Shown here: positions 54,487-63,931 of the stretch, piece after piece
How the letters are laid out: the number at the start of each line of letters is the position of its first letter
Position numbering within the stretch: position 1 is the first letter of the stretch
Assembly (NCBI RefSeq): GCF_902498845.1
Contig: NZ_CABVLM010000016.1
Coordinates: forward strand, 60,717 to 124,716
Direction: 5' to 3'
From: Pseudoalteromonas rhizosphaerae
GTDB taxonomy: Bacteria > Pseudomonadota > Gammaproteobacteria > Enterobacterales > Alteromonadaceae
DNA length: 64,000 nt
The notes under the pieces: generated by a model
What the model saw: the letters and a program-made list of their open reading frames with translations, nothing else
Databases searched by the model: none
What the model was told of the DNA's origin: nothing
Program-made: the position numbers and the translations under genes

Positions 54487-55443
54487 ATGGCCACTAACGT
54501 ATTTTCACAATTAAAAACTTATTTAGATAGCCAAATTATTGGCCAGCCAGAATTAACGCAAGCACTACTTATTGCTATTTTAGCCGATGGTCACTTATTA
54601 GTAGAAGGCCCTCCAGGGCTTGCTAAAACTCGCGCAGTAAATGCATTAGCCAAAGGCGTTGAAGGCTCATTCCAACGCGTACAGTTTACCCCAGATCTAT
54701 TACCTGCTGACGTAACCGGTACTGATATTTACCGCCAACAGACCAGCGAGTTCGTTTTTGAGAAAGGCCCACTATTTCATAACCTAATTTTAGCCGACGA
54801 AATTAACCGTGCCCCAGCTAAAGTACAATCAGCCTTATTAGAAGCCATGGCTGAGCGCCAAGTCACGGTTGGTAAAAACACTTATCCGCTGTCGGATTTA
54901 TTTATGGTGATGGCAACCCAAAATCCACTGGAGCAAGAAGGCACTTACCCGCTACCAGAGGCGCAATTAGACCGTTTCTTACTCCACCTAAGTATTGATT
55001 ATCCAGGCGCCGAGCATGAGCTTGATATTTTACGCCTGACCCGTGGCGAAGCGTTGAGCGAGCATCAAGCACCAGCACAACAAATTAGTCAAAGCGATTT
55101 ATTTGCCTCTCGCAAAGCAATTTTAGGGCTGTATTTAGCTGAGCCACTTGAGCAATATTTAGTGCAACTTATTATTGCAACGCGTGAAGGCGCAAAACTA
55201 GACGCCCAATTAGGCAGCTGGATTGAATATGGCGCAAGTCCACGTGCCACCATAGCCTTAGATAAATGTGCCCGTGCTCATGCATGGTTACAAGGTCGTG
55301 ACTTTGTTGCTCCAGATGATATTCAAGCTGTGTTACATAATGTTCTGCGCCATCGCATTATTTTAAGTTATGAAGCACAAGCCGATGGCGTTACTAAAGA
55401 TCAAGTCATTAGCCGTATTTTAGAACTTGTTGCCGTGCCATAA
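54487..55443 (+). CDS. MoxR-family AAA+ ATPase (Bat operon)
   Basis: 318 residues. Walker A GPPGLAKT (41-48), Walker B LILADE (100-105), ATQNP sensor and EAQLDRFLLHL. First gene of a six-gene operon with DUF58, DUF4381, two VWA proteins and BatD, the arrangement known from Bacteroides Bat operons. Probably powers assembly or maturation of an envelope complex. Divergent from fadI. Paralogous to the MoxR at 43075 but with different partners. Confidence 0.96.
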   Translation: MATNVFSQLKTYLDSQIIGQPELTQALLIAILADGHLLVEGPPGLAKTRAVNALAKGVEGSFQRVQFTPDLLPADVTGTDIYRQQTSEFVFEKGPLFHNLILADEINRAPAKVQSALLEAMAERQVTVGKNTYPLSDLFMVMATQNPLEQEGTYPLPEAQLDRFLLHLSIDYPGAEHELDILRLTRGEALSEHQAPAQQISQSDLFASRKAILGLYLAEPLEQYLVQLIIATREGAKLDAQLGSWIEYGASPRATIALDKCARAHAWLQGRDFVAPDDIQAVLHNVLRHRIILSYEAQADGVTKDQVISRILELVAVP

Positions 55444-55446
55444 ACC

Positions 55447-56391
55447 ATGCAAAGCCAATTAGATAACCAACAGTGGCTCAGCCTAAGTCATAGCCATGGG
55501 GTCGACTTAGGCTTGAAAGAGCTGATGTATTATAAAGCGAAAGCTCGCTTATTAGAGCTTGCGCCAAAAGTTAAAATTAGAAATAGCCTGACCGGCCAAT
55601 ATCTCGCGCCTCATAAAGGCCGTGGTATGGAGTTTGCTGAAGTACGTCATTATCAACAAGGCGATGATATTCGCTCAATTGATTGGCGCGTTACAGCACG
55701 TACTGGCGAAACACACACTAAGTTGTTTCAAGAGGAAAAAGAACGGCCAGTGTTTGTGTTTACAGACTTTTCTAATTCAATGCTGTTTGGCTCAAAGCTA
55801 TTACTTAAATCTGTGCAAGCGGCGCATATAAGTGCCTTGGTTGCGTGGTCAGCGTGCCAACGCGGCGATCGCATCGGTGGCATAGTGTTTAATCAACACG
55901 GTCATTTAGAGCTCAAGCCCAGCGCCCGCGAAAAAGCCGTGTTAAAACTATGCCACAATTTGTGTAATAACCACCAGCAAGCACTCGCGCAGATTGATGA
56001 GCCCGCAGACAATAAACTCAGTGATAATCTAAAACGTTTGAATCATTTAGCCAAGCCGGGCAGCTTAGTCTATTTGGTGTCAGATTTTAGCGCCCTTGAT
56101 GATGCCAGTTTTAAACAACTAGAAATACTGAGTCGACATTGTGAACTGATCGGCTGCCATATTAGCGACCCATTTGAGCATCAGCTACCGGCGTTTAAAC
56201 AAACAGTCACGGTGAGCGCCAACGGCAGTGACTTTGCGTTACCGCTGATGGATAAAAGTTTTCGTGATAAATTTGCTAAAACTGCTGAGCAAGCATTTAC
56301 CACACGAATGCAACGCTTAACTAAATCGGGTCTTAATTTAATATCATTCAATGCAGCCACACCTCTTGAGCTGCAATTAGTGAGAAAGTAA
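55447..56391 (+). CDS. DUF58 protein (Bat operon)
   Basis: 314 residues, no obvious transmembrane helix, so cytoplasmic. GRGMEFAEVRHYQQGDDIRSIDWRVTAR (about 58-85) is the DUF58 signature. The VWA-like metal site reads DFSNS (107-111), intact, unlike the paralogue at 41759. Starts 3 bp after MoxR. Confidence 0.94.
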   Translation: MQSQLDNQQWLSLSHSHGVDLGLKELMYYKAKARLLELAPKVKIRNSLTGQYLAPHKGRGMEFAEVRHYQQGDDIRSIDWRVTARTGETHTKLFQEEKERPVFVFTDFSNSMLFGSKLLLKSVQAAHISALVAWSACQRGDRIGGIVFNQHGHLELKPSAREKAVLKLCHNLCNNHQQALAQIDEPADNKLSDNLKRLNHLAKPGSLVYLVSDFSALDDASFKQLEILSRHCELIGCHISDPFEHQLPAFKQTVTVSANGSDFALPLMDKSFRDKFAKTAEQAFTTRMQRLTKSGLNLISFNAATPLELQLVRK

Positions 56392-56392
56392 T

Positions 56393-56830
56393 ATGCAAAC
56401 CTCTCCATTAGCTGGCCTCCATGATGTGATTGTGCCAAGCCATGTTTCTTGGTGGCCTTTAGCACCTATTTGGTGGCTCATCATTGTCGTGTTACTCGTA
56501 ACTGTAAGCTTTATAAGTTACCAGTTGTACCGGGCGCGGCAGTTTAAAAAAGCCAAACGCCAAGCTATTTCCCTCAGTGAACAACACGCAGAAGATGCCC
56601 AGCAACTACATATTTTAATTAAACGCCTGGTTTTACATTATTATCAGCAAAGTGCTGCATCACAAGGCACAAAACAATGGTGTATTACTCTAAATAAGCT
56701 GACCGGACAACAATTTACTGAACACGAACTGATGAGCCTTTATCAATCACAAAGCAATCAAACTGCGCTGGCACAGAAATTAAAACTCGCCATTGTGCAA
56801 TTTAAATTAAAGGAGCCGCTGAATGTTTGA
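56393..56830 (+). CDS. DUF4381 membrane protein (Bat operon)
   Basis: 145 residues. LAGLHDVIVPSHVSWWPLAPIWW precedes a single transmembrane helix (about 27-45), a basic linker and a cytoplasmic helical tail. The DUF4381 family occurs almost only beside VWA proteins of this operon. Overlaps the next gene by 8 bases. Confidence 0.88.
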   Translation: MQTSPLAGLHDVIVPSHVSWWPLAPIWWLIIVVLLVTVSFISYQLYRARQFKKAKRQAISLSEQHAEDAQQLHILIKRLVLHYYQQSAASQGTKQWCITLNKLTGQQFTEHELMSLYQSQSNQTALAQKLKLAIVQFKLKEPLNV

Positions 56831-57809
56831 ATTTAGCTGGCCTTGGTTATTTGTATTATTACCGCTGCCTTGGTTGTTGCGCTTATTTAAGCCAGTACAC
56901 AGTGAAGGTAATACCCGCTTACGTATTCCAAGCTTCGCCAAACACAATTTAGGCGCGCAAGTTGTCCAGCAACAGGCGCGTGGTATTAGTATATTTGAAT
57001 GGTTGGTTTGGTTGCTTTTAGTCACCGCTTTAGCTAACCCAACCTGGCTTGATGAGCCAATTACCTTACCTAACGAAGGCCGCGATATCATGCTAGCTGT
57101 GGATTTGTCAGGATCAATGACCGAGCAAGATATGGCTTATCAGGGCCAATATGTTGACCGTTTAACTATGGTAAAAGCGGTATTAAGTGACTTTATTGAG
57201 CAACGTCAAGGCGATCGTTTAGGGCTGATTTTATTTGGTGATACGGCATTTTTACAAACACCACTAACGCGAGACGTTAAAACCGTAAGCCAAATGCTAT
57301 CAGAAGCGCAAATAGGCTTGGTTGGCCGTGCCACCGCCATTGGCGATGCGCTGGGCTTATCAGTAAAACGTTTTGCCAGTAAAGATGAAAGCAATCGCAT
57401 TGTGGTGTTATTAACAGATGGTCAAAACACCGCCGGTAACTTAGATCCAGAAGAAGCCCTACTGCTTGCCCGCGAAGAAGGCATTAAAGTGTATACCATC
57501 GGCGTAGGCTCTGATAATCCGCGTGGCTTTAGCTTATTTAATATGGGTGGCATGAGCGGAGGTAGTTTAGATGAAACCCTGCTAAAACGTATTGCCGAAC
57601 AAACTGGCGGCCTTTATTTTCGCGCAAAAGACGTTGCCGGCTTACAACAAATTTATCAAGAACTTGATAAACTCGAGCCGATCAGCGCTGATGAGCAAAC
57701 CTTTCGCCCACAAAGTGCGTTATTTTACTTCCCTTTATTAATTGCACTGACCTTGATTGGTCTGCGCGTTATGTTTATCAGTGCAAAAGCATTAAGACAG
57801 GAGGCCTAA
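56823..57809 (+). CDS. VWA-domain membrane protein BatA-like
   Basis: 328 residues. N-terminal hydrophobic helices (about 5-21 and 57-71), a VWA domain (about 88-270) with intact metal site DLSGS (94-98) and DGQNTAGNLDP, and a C-terminal transmembrane helix near 300-318. AAGGAG precedes the ATG. Probably binds a partner at the outer face of the membrane. Overlaps its neighbours. Confidence 0.93.
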   Translation: MFEFSWPWLFVLLPLPWLLRLFKPVHSEGNTRLRIPSFAKHNLGAQVVQQQARGISIFEWLVWLLLVTALANPTWLDEPITLPNEGRDIMLAVDLSGSMTEQDMAYQGQYVDRLTMVKAVLSDFIEQRQGDRLGLILFGDTAFLQTPLTRDVKTVSQMLSEAQIGLVGRATAIGDALGLSVKRFASKDESNRIVVLLTDGQNTAGNLDPEEALLLAREEGIKVYTIGVGSDNPRGFSLFNMGGMSGGSLDETLLKRIAEQTGGLYFRAKDVAGLQQIYQELDKLEPISADEQTFRPQSALFYFPLLIALTLIGLRVMFISAKALRQEA

Positions 57810-59734
57810 TGGACTTTGAATTTATCCGCCCGACCGTATTGTGGTTATTAGTTCCTGTGTGTTTAGTGTTTACTATTGCAATGATAAAGCACAAGAAAAC
57901 CAGCCAAGGTGAATTAATAGCAGCTCACTTAGCAAAATTTGTGATCAACACCAACAACAAAAAAAACACGCAACCCATGTGGCTAATTGCCCTCTTTGCA
58001 GTGTTAGCCGTCATTTTTAGCGCAGGGCCCAGTTTTGAAGAAAAACAAGTGCCGGTATTTCAAAGCAAAAATGCCCGTGTAATTGTGATGGATATGTCGC
58101 TATCGATGTACAGCACGGATATTGCGCCCAGTCGTTTAGTGCAAGCGCGCTTCAAAGCGCTGGATATGATCAAACTATTTAAAGAAGGTGACACTGCGTT
58201 AGTGGCCTATGCAGGCACTGCTTATACCATTTCGCCGCTAACCAATGATGCCGCCACGCTCGAAAACCTGATCCCAAGTTTAAGCCCAGATATCATGCCT
58301 GATAAAGGCTCCAACGTACTTGCTGGGCTTGATGCTGCAAAAGAGTTATTAACACAAGCCGGATACCTCGAAGGCGACATTATCTTAGTAACAGATGGTA
58401 TTGAACAAAGTGAGCAACAAGATATCAGCCAATTTACAGACGCTAACCCTTATCGATTAAACATTTACGGTATCGGAACTGAGCAAGGCGCGCCAATTAA
58501 ACTTCCTGAAGGTGGGTTTTTAAAAGATAGTTACGGGCAAATTGTGGTGCCCACCATCAACATCAGCATGCTTAATGGTCTAGCAAGAAACAGTGGCGGT
58601 AAATTTGCGACTTATCAACCGAGTGCCCGCGATATTCAAATTTTTGCTCCCAGTGCAAATAGTGAAATACTGAAAAATGAAAAACAAAGTCAAGCGCTCT
58701 GGCGTATTGATGCGGGGATTTATGGCTTGTTTATTTTACTGCCAATGATGCTGTGGATTTTTCGCCGAGGAGCTTTTGCAGCTGCATTTTTAGTGGTGAG
58801 CTTTTTACCGCAACACAATGCTTATGCAGTAGAGCTGCCTTCGGTATTTAAAAATCAAGATCAACGTGCGCTGGACGCTTATCAACAGGGTGAATATGAG
58901 CAAGCTGCCACAGCAAATTCTAGTCAATTAAAAGGCGCTGCGCTTTACCAGCAAGGTAATTTTGATGCTGCTTTGGCACAATTTAGCCAAGATAAAAGCG
59001 CCACTGGTTTATATAATTACGGTAATGCTCTAGCAAAGGCAGGCAAGCTAGACGAAGCAATTGCCGCCTATCAGCAAGCACAAACTTTGCAAGACGACTT
59101 TACCCAAGCAAAAGAAAATCAGGCACTTGTTGAGCAATTGAAAAATCAACAGCAGCAAAATCAACAAGGCCAAGACGGCGAACAAGATCAAGATCAAGAC
59201 CAAAAAAGCCAAGATGGTGAACAAGGTCAAGATCAGCAAAATAAAGATAAGTCACAGCAAGGTGAGCAGCCAAATCAGGATCAGCAATCTCAACAAAGCG
59301 ATGAATCTGAGCAAAGTGATGAACAGCAGACTGATGATAAACAGCAAGATGGCAATCCATCTGATCAACAAACTGATAAGCAAAACGATCCACAAATGGA
59401 GGCTGAACCTCAGCAAGGTGATAAAACTGATGAGCAACAGCAACAAGATGCGCAAACCGAGCCCAAAGATGACTCTGCAAACGATGATAAGCAGGCGCAG
59501 CCACAAATGACTCCTGAGCAACAGCAACAAGCTGAAGAAGCGGCAAAGCAGCAAGCTGTGCAAGCACAAACCGCAGAGCTTACCAACGAAGAAAAAGAGA
59601 AAGCGCAGCAGCTTAGTCAGTTATTGCGAAAAGTACCCGATGATCCCGCAATCCTGTTACGTAACAAAATGCAATTAGAAGCCCAAAAACGAAACAATCA
59701 ACGCCGTCCACAAGGAGTCGAAAAATCATGGTAA
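57809..59734 (+). CDS. VWA-TPR fusion protein BatB/BatC-like
   Basis: 641 residues. Two N-terminal helices (about 8-26 and 59-72), a VWA domain with intact metal site DMSLS (95-99), a helix near 305-330, and TPR-like helices (about 350-435). A very Gln/Asp/Glu-rich low-complexity stretch (about 440-600) ends in a short helical tail. BatB and BatC are separate proteins in some bacteria and appear fused here. TAATG overlap with the upstream gene; AGGAGG before the ATG. Confidence 0.92.
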   Translation: MDFEFIRPTVLWLLVPVCLVFTIAMIKHKKTSQGELIAAHLAKFVINTNNKKNTQPMWLIALFAVLAVIFSAGPSFEEKQVPVFQSKNARVIVMDMSLSMYSTDIAPSRLVQARFKALDMIKLFKEGDTALVAYAGTAYTISPLTNDAATLENLIPSLSPDIMPDKGSNVLAGLDAAKELLTQAGYLEGDIILVTDGIEQSEQQDISQFTDANPYRLNIYGIGTEQGAPIKLPEGGFLKDSYGQIVVPTINISMLNGLARNSGGKFATYQPSARDIQIFAPSANSEILKNEKQSQALWRIDAGIYGLFILLPMMLWIFRRGAFAAAFLVVSFLPQHNAYAVELPSVFKNQDQRALDAYQQGEYEQAATANSSQLKGAALYQQGNFDAALAQFSQDKSATGLYNYGNALAKAGKLDEAIAAYQQAQTLQDDFTQAKENQALVEQLKNQQQQNQQGQDGEQDQDQDQKSQDGEQGQDQQNKDKSQQGEQPNQDQQSQQSDESEQSDEQQTDDKQQDGNPSDQQTDKQNDPQMEAEPQQGDKTDEQQQQDAQTEPKDDSANDDKQAQPQMTPEQQQQAEEAAKQQAVQAQTAELTNEEKEKAQQLSQLLRKVPDDPAILLRNKMQLEAQKRNNQRRPQGVEKSW

Positions 59735-61374
59735 TGCGATTAATCTGTTGTTTATTGCTTATCAGCGCTATGCCCTCGTGGGCCGTTACGCAATTACAAG
59801 CCAGTGTTGATAAAAACCCGGTACTAGCGGGTGAATTTTTTATGCTCAATATCAGTGCAGATGACACCATAAAAAATGATCAACCTGATACCTCAGTCCT
59901 GTTAAAAGACTTCGTGGTTGGCCGCACCAGTGTCAGCACCCGCACAAACATCATTAATGGTAGTATTTCAAAAGAAACCACTTGGTCTATTAAACTTATG
60001 ACCCGCACTGCCGGTGATTATACAATCCCAGCATTTAGTGTAGCAGGTGTCAGCTCTGCGCCCATTGCATTAAAAGTGGCTGAACGCAGTAAAGATGCGC
60101 AGCAAAACAACGATATTTTTATTAAAGCATCGCTTTCAAGTGACAGCCTATTTGTTCAAGAGGCAGGGCTTTACACGGTTAAGCTATATCTTGCCAAAGA
60201 GTTACTTGATGGTAATTTAAGTGCCCCCGCGATGCCCGATGCGCAGCTAAGTCAAATCGGCAAGCAGACTGAAAACTATGAACTTGTTGATGGTAAGCGT
60301 TACTTAGTGATCACTCGCGAGTATTTAGTACAGCCCCAAAAAAGTGGTAGTTACACGATTCAAGCACCAACTTTTCAAGGTCGAATTCGCCAAGACTATC
60401 GCCAATTAGATGTATCTGCACTGGGTGATAATGTCGATATTGAAATTAAACCGATACCAAGTGACTACCAAGGTGCATGGCTGCCTAGTGAATTAGTTAA
60501 TTTAGATGAGCAATGGCAACCCGCTGACGACACAGTAGAAGTGGGTACACCTATTACGCGAACGCTGACCTTAACTGCACTTGGTATCACCAAAGAGCAA
60601 CTACCTGATATTGAACTACCTGAAATCAAAGGTATTCGCAGTTACCCAGATGAAAAAGAAAATAATCATTTGGTTCGCGATGGTCGGGTAATATCACAAC
60701 AAACAGCCTCGTACGCTTTGTTACCGCAGATGCCAGGCACTTATACACTGCCAGAGGTAAGCGTGCCTTGGTATAACACTAAGATTAACCGGATCAGTTA
60801 TGCAACATTACCAGCTCGTACTATTACAGTAACACCTAGTAGCACAAGCTCTCCAGCAGCCGTTGCTGCGCAGCCACTTACGCCATTACAAAGCGCAACA
60901 ACAGATACTGCAGCAATAAGTTATCAAGCAACGCCGATAAATCAGTATCCGCTATGGTTAATTATTATCAGTGTGATTGGTTATTTATTATGGTTTATTA
61001 CCTTGATTTTATGGTGGCGCAGTCAATCTCAGCGCAGCTTGATGCAAGCAAAGCCGACAGTAACCCATAGTGATTCATCAATTTCATTAGATGAATTAAA
61101 GAAACACGCTAAAAGCAATGATGTAAGTGCCTTTTATCAGGCGCTAAATCGTTACGCAATGCACTTAACAAAACAATCGAGCGGTGCAATAGACAAGCTT
61201 GAACAACTAGCTGATAATGCACAGCTTAGTCAACATATTGCTAAACTACGGGCTGCACTCTATAGTCCTAATGATACAGATGTTGATTTAATTGCGATTG
61301 TCGGCATGTTAGAAGAGCAACGTAAAGTACAAAAAAAATCACAACAAGCTGTATTAAAAGGACTTTATAAATAG
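59728..61374 (+). CDS. BatD-family oxygen-tolerance protein
   Basis: 548 residues. Signal peptide (about 1-20), several immunoglobulin-like beta domains (VDKNPVLAGEFFMLNIS and similar), one C-terminal transmembrane helix (about 412-433) and a cytoplasmic helical tail. Typical BatD. Chosen start 59728 has AAGGAG at 59712-59717; an in-frame ATG at 59734 is also possible. Last gene of the Bat operon. Confidence 0.9.
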   Translation: MVMRLICCLLLISAMPSWAVTQLQASVDKNPVLAGEFFMLNISADDTIKNDQPDTSVLLKDFVVGRTSVSTRTNIINGSISKETTWSIKLMTRTAGDYTIPAFSVAGVSSAPIALKVAERSKDAQQNNDIFIKASLSSDSLFVQEAGLYTVKLYLAKELLDGNLSAPAMPDAQLSQIGKQTENYELVDGKRYLVITREYLVQPQKSGSYTIQAPTFQGRIRQDYRQLDVSALGDNVDIEIKPIPSDYQGAWLPSELVNLDEQWQPADDTVEVGTPITRTLTLTALGITKEQLPDIELPEIKGIRSYPDEKENNHLVRDGRVISQQTASYALLPQMPGTYTLPEVSVPWYNTKINRISYATLPARTITVTPSSTSSPAAVAAQPLTPLQSATTDTAAISYQATPINQYPLWLIIISVIGYLLWFITLILWWRSQSQRSLMQAKPTVTHSDSSISLDELKKHAKSNDVSAFYQALNRYAMHLTKQSSGAIDKLEQLADNAQLSQHIAKLRAALYSPNDTDVDLIAIVGMLEEQRKVQKKSQQAVLKGLYK

Positions 61375-61486
61375 AGTTTAAGTGACGGGGAGCAATCCCC
61401 GCGCTCAAATAGTAAATAACTTAAAATAAATAAAAAAAGTGCTTATGCTTGGAAATGAAAACTCTAAAAGTCAGGTCTTAGTTGAT

Positions 61487-62002
61487 ATGGCAGAGAAAAA
61501 AACACGCTATGAAAAACTTGTTCATGTTTATCATAGCGAATTATATCGCTTTGCTTATTGGCTCTGCCGCGACCCTAATATTGCCGAAGATCTTGTCCAA
61601 GAAACATTTTTACGTGCTTGGCGATCTCTGGATTCATTATTAGATCAAAAAGCAGCTAAGCCATGGCTATTGACGATTTTACGCCGGGAAAATGCCCGTC
61701 GTTTTGAACGCAAACAATTTGATTATAGCGATGTTGAAAACGACACCTTAGTTGACGAAAAAAGCGTCACCTTGGATGACGAAATGGAACAAACAGTGAT
61801 CCAACGTCAAATCGCTAAGTTACCTGATGAATACCGCGAGCCATTATTATTACAAGTCGTTATGGGCTGCTCCGGTGAAGAGATAGCAGAAATATTAGAT
61901 TTAAATAAAAACACGGTTATGACGCGTTTATACCGCGCCAGAAACCAGTTAAAAGAGGCATTGAGCCGTGATGATGAACAACTTAAAGGGGCATCAAATT
62001 AA
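61487..62002 (+). CDS. ECF-type sigma-70 family factor
   Basis: About 171 residues from the ATG at 61487; upstream GTG 61439 and ATG 61445 would add up to 16 residues, and the start is unsettled. Region 2: ELYRFAYWLCRDPNIAEDLVQETFLRAWRSLDSL. Region 4: LPDEYREPLLLQVVMGCSGEEIAEILDLNKNTVMTRLYRARNQL shortened, with a clear helix-turn-helix. Directly before a candidate anti-sigma gene, with a TAATG overlap. Confidence 0.9.
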   Translation: MAEKKTRYEKLVHVYHSELYRFAYWLCRDPNIAEDLVQETFLRAWRSLDSLLDQKAAKPWLLTILRRENARRFERKQFDYSDVENDTLVDEKSVTLDDEMEQTVIQRQIAKLPDEYREPLLLQVVMGCSGEEIAEILDLNKNTVMTRLYRARNQLKEALSRDDEQLKGASN

Positions 62003-62805
62003 TGGATGATCTCGAGTTTCGTCGCCGAATTAGCGCACAGCCAAACAGCACAGATAGGGAGCTTGTGGAGTTTGCAGAGCAACACTCTGAGCGACAAGAA
62101 TTTATTAATGATATGCAGGCCTTTGATTTAGAGCTTGCCAATGCACTTGACGTACCGGTGCCAGCAGGTCTTGCCGAGCGTATTTTGGCAAACACCGCAG
62201 CGCATGCACAAAACGAGTCGGTCACAACTGAGCAACTCAACCAAGCACCAGCTGATACCAGCGTGCAAACACCGCCGCAACGAACAGATAATGTAGTTGA
62301 GGCAAGTACACGTTTTAAACGTGCTCGTTTACCACTTGCCATGGCAGCCTCAGTATTAGTGGCTGTGGGAGCATTTTTATTTAGCAGCGAACAAAATGTT
62401 GCGTACGCAGCTGGCGAACATGCGCTTGCTCATGTTTACTATGAAATTAATTCGCTGCAAAAGACCGAAGCAATCAGCTTAGCAACGGTAAATGAAAAAT
62501 TTGCTGTGTTAGGCGGCCATTTAGATGAATTGCCAGGTAAAGTGACTTACCTAATGTTTTGTGACTTTAAAGGCCAAAAGGGATTACACCTGGTTTTTGA
62601 ATCAGACTATGGCCCGATGACGGTATTTATAGTGCCATCAAAACAGCAATCGTTTGGCATCGGCGACGATGATTTTCAAGACGATCGTTTTGAAGGCCAT
62701 ATTAACCGTGGTGCTGACGCAGATACTATTTTAGTAGCAAGTCTTGGTGCGCCATTAGAAAATTACAATGATCGTATTAATGGTGCGATCCGCTGGTTAA
62801 ATTAA
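62002..62805 (+). CDS. DUF3379-like membrane protein, candidate anti-sigma factor
   Basis: 267 residues. A cytoplasmic N-terminus (about 1-110), one transmembrane helix (about 113-130) and a periplasmic domain. The family is often found next to ECF sigma genes. The coupled overlap with the sigma gene makes an anti-sigma role likely; no zinc motif (HxxxCxxC) is seen. Confidence 0.8.
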   Translation: MDDLEFRRRISAQPNSTDRELVEFAEQHSERQEFINDMQAFDLELANALDVPVPAGLAERILANTAAHAQNESVTTEQLNQAPADTSVQTPPQRTDNVVEASTRFKRARLPLAMAASVLVAVGAFLFSSEQNVAYAAGEHALAHVYYEINSLQKTEAISLATVNEKFAVLGGHLDELPGKVTYLMFCDFKGQKGLHLVFESDYGPMTVFIVPSKQQSFGIGDDDFQDDRFEGHINRGADADTILVASLGAPLENYNDRINGAIRWLN

Positions 62806-62813
62806 CCTTCCTT

Positions 62814-62844
62814 TTGCATTGCCGTTATTATAACGGCAATGCAA
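62814..62844 (+). terminator. Terminator after the sigma/anti-sigma pair
   Basis: TTGCATTGCCGTTA and its perfect complement form a 14-bp stem with a 3-base loop, followed by TTTA. It begins 9 bases past the stop. Confidence 0.8.
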
Positions 62845-63017
62845 TTTATACCTTCGCGAAACAATCGTTATATTCTTCCTGCTTGAACCAATAATTGCTT
62901 TTAAATTAGTCTATTGACCAAGCTACTGAGCATTTTAGAACTAATTCAGTTTGTCGCTATTTATCTAATTCCTGAACTACTTTAGAATCGCCGTTCTAAT
63001 TTGTTTTAAGGAACTTC

Positions 63018-63857
63018 ATGAAAAACCTGATTGTTATATTTTCATTGCTTGCTCTACTATGTACTGCAAGTTTTGATGCACAAGCACGTAAAAAGTTTGG
63101 TAGTAAAAAACGTGGCCAAACACCAGAAACACAACAAACCGCACAAAAACAACAAACAGATACCAATACCCTCGCCCCTGCTGCAAAACCAAAATCAAGC
63201 AAAAAAGGCATGATGGCAGGTATTTTTGGCGGCTTATTAGCCGGTGGATTAATCGCCGCAATGATGGGCGATGACTTTGAAGGGATGCAACTACTTGAGA
63301 TAATTTTAATGGCAGGTATTGCCTTTATTATCTTTAAACTTGTCATCGGTATAATACGTCGTAAAAACACCCCTGTAATGGCGCACGGCCAAGGAGCATT
63401 TACTGCACCGCAAATGAGACAAACTGCGCCTGAGCACACCACTACAAGTGGATTTAGTCAAACCAATGACGTACCGTTTAATTTACCCGCTAACTTTGAT
63501 ACTAACGGCTTTTTACAAGGTGCGCGTAGCCATTATCATACTTTGCAAACAGCATGGAATAATGCTGACTATGCAACGATGGCTGAATACTTAAGCCCTG
63601 AACTAGTCGCTGAATTTAAAGCGGAACGTGAGGCGATTGACAGCGTTGCAACTGACGTGATGTTTATTGATGCAGAACTTGTACGTGCCGATACCGATGC
63701 ACAAAAATGGCAAGTAAGTGTACGTTTTAAAGGGAAGTACCGTGACTTAGGCGATAATAAAGAACAGCCTATTTTAGAAATTTGGCACTTAGAGCGTGCC
63801 ACCAGCGATGATGCGCCTTGGCTGATTGTTGGTGTTGAAGATTTAATTGACGCGTAG
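63018..63857 (+). CDS. Tim44-like domain membrane protein
   Basis: 279 residues. Signal-like N-terminus (about 1-22), a basic linker, two hydrophobic segments (about 65-83 and 91-112) and a C-terminal Tim44/TIM44-like domain (about 165-278) ending LEIWHLERATSDDAPWLIVGVEDL. Bacterial members are inner-membrane proteins of unknown function. AAGGAA precedes the ATG. Confidence 0.87.
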   Translation: MKNLIVIFSLLALLCTASFDAQARKKFGSKKRGQTPETQQTAQKQQTDTNTLAPAAKPKSSKKGMMAGIFGGLLAGGLIAAMMGDDFEGMQLLEIILMAGIAFIIFKLVIGIIRRKNTPVMAHGQGAFTAPQMRQTAPEHTTTSGFSQTNDVPFNLPANFDTNGFLQGARSHYHTLQTAWNNADYATMAEYLSPELVAEFKAEREAIDSVATDVMFIDAELVRADTDAQKWQVSVRFKGKYRDLGDNKEQPILEIWHLERATSDDAPWLIVGVEDLIDA

Positions 63858-63877
63858 TTCTAGGTTCTAGGTTCTAG
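63857..63877. repeat. Three tandem copies of GTTCTAG
   Basis: A perfect 7-bp unit is repeated three times, beginning at the last base of the Tim44-like stop codon. Probably a slippage product. Confidence 0.8.
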
Positions 63878-63898
63878 TACTCGTTCACAGAAGTTCTG

Positions 63899-63931
63899 AT
63901 CAGTTGCCTTACTTAAATTCAGGCAACTGAT
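63899..63931 (+). terminator. Terminator of the Tim44-like gene
   Basis: An 11-bp stem (ATCAGTTGCCT / AGGCAACTGAT) with an 11-base loop, followed by a weak T-rich stretch. Confidence 0.7.

Noticed and set aside
59048..59569. Three long open frames opposite the low-complexity part of the VWA-TPR gene
   Set aside because: Low-complexity CAG/GAT-type codons leave other frames open. No ribosome-binding site or family resemblance was seen.
61983..62342. 119-codon open frame opposite the candidate anti-sigma gene
   Set aside because: Antisense shadow of a gene with a coupled start and recognisable topology.
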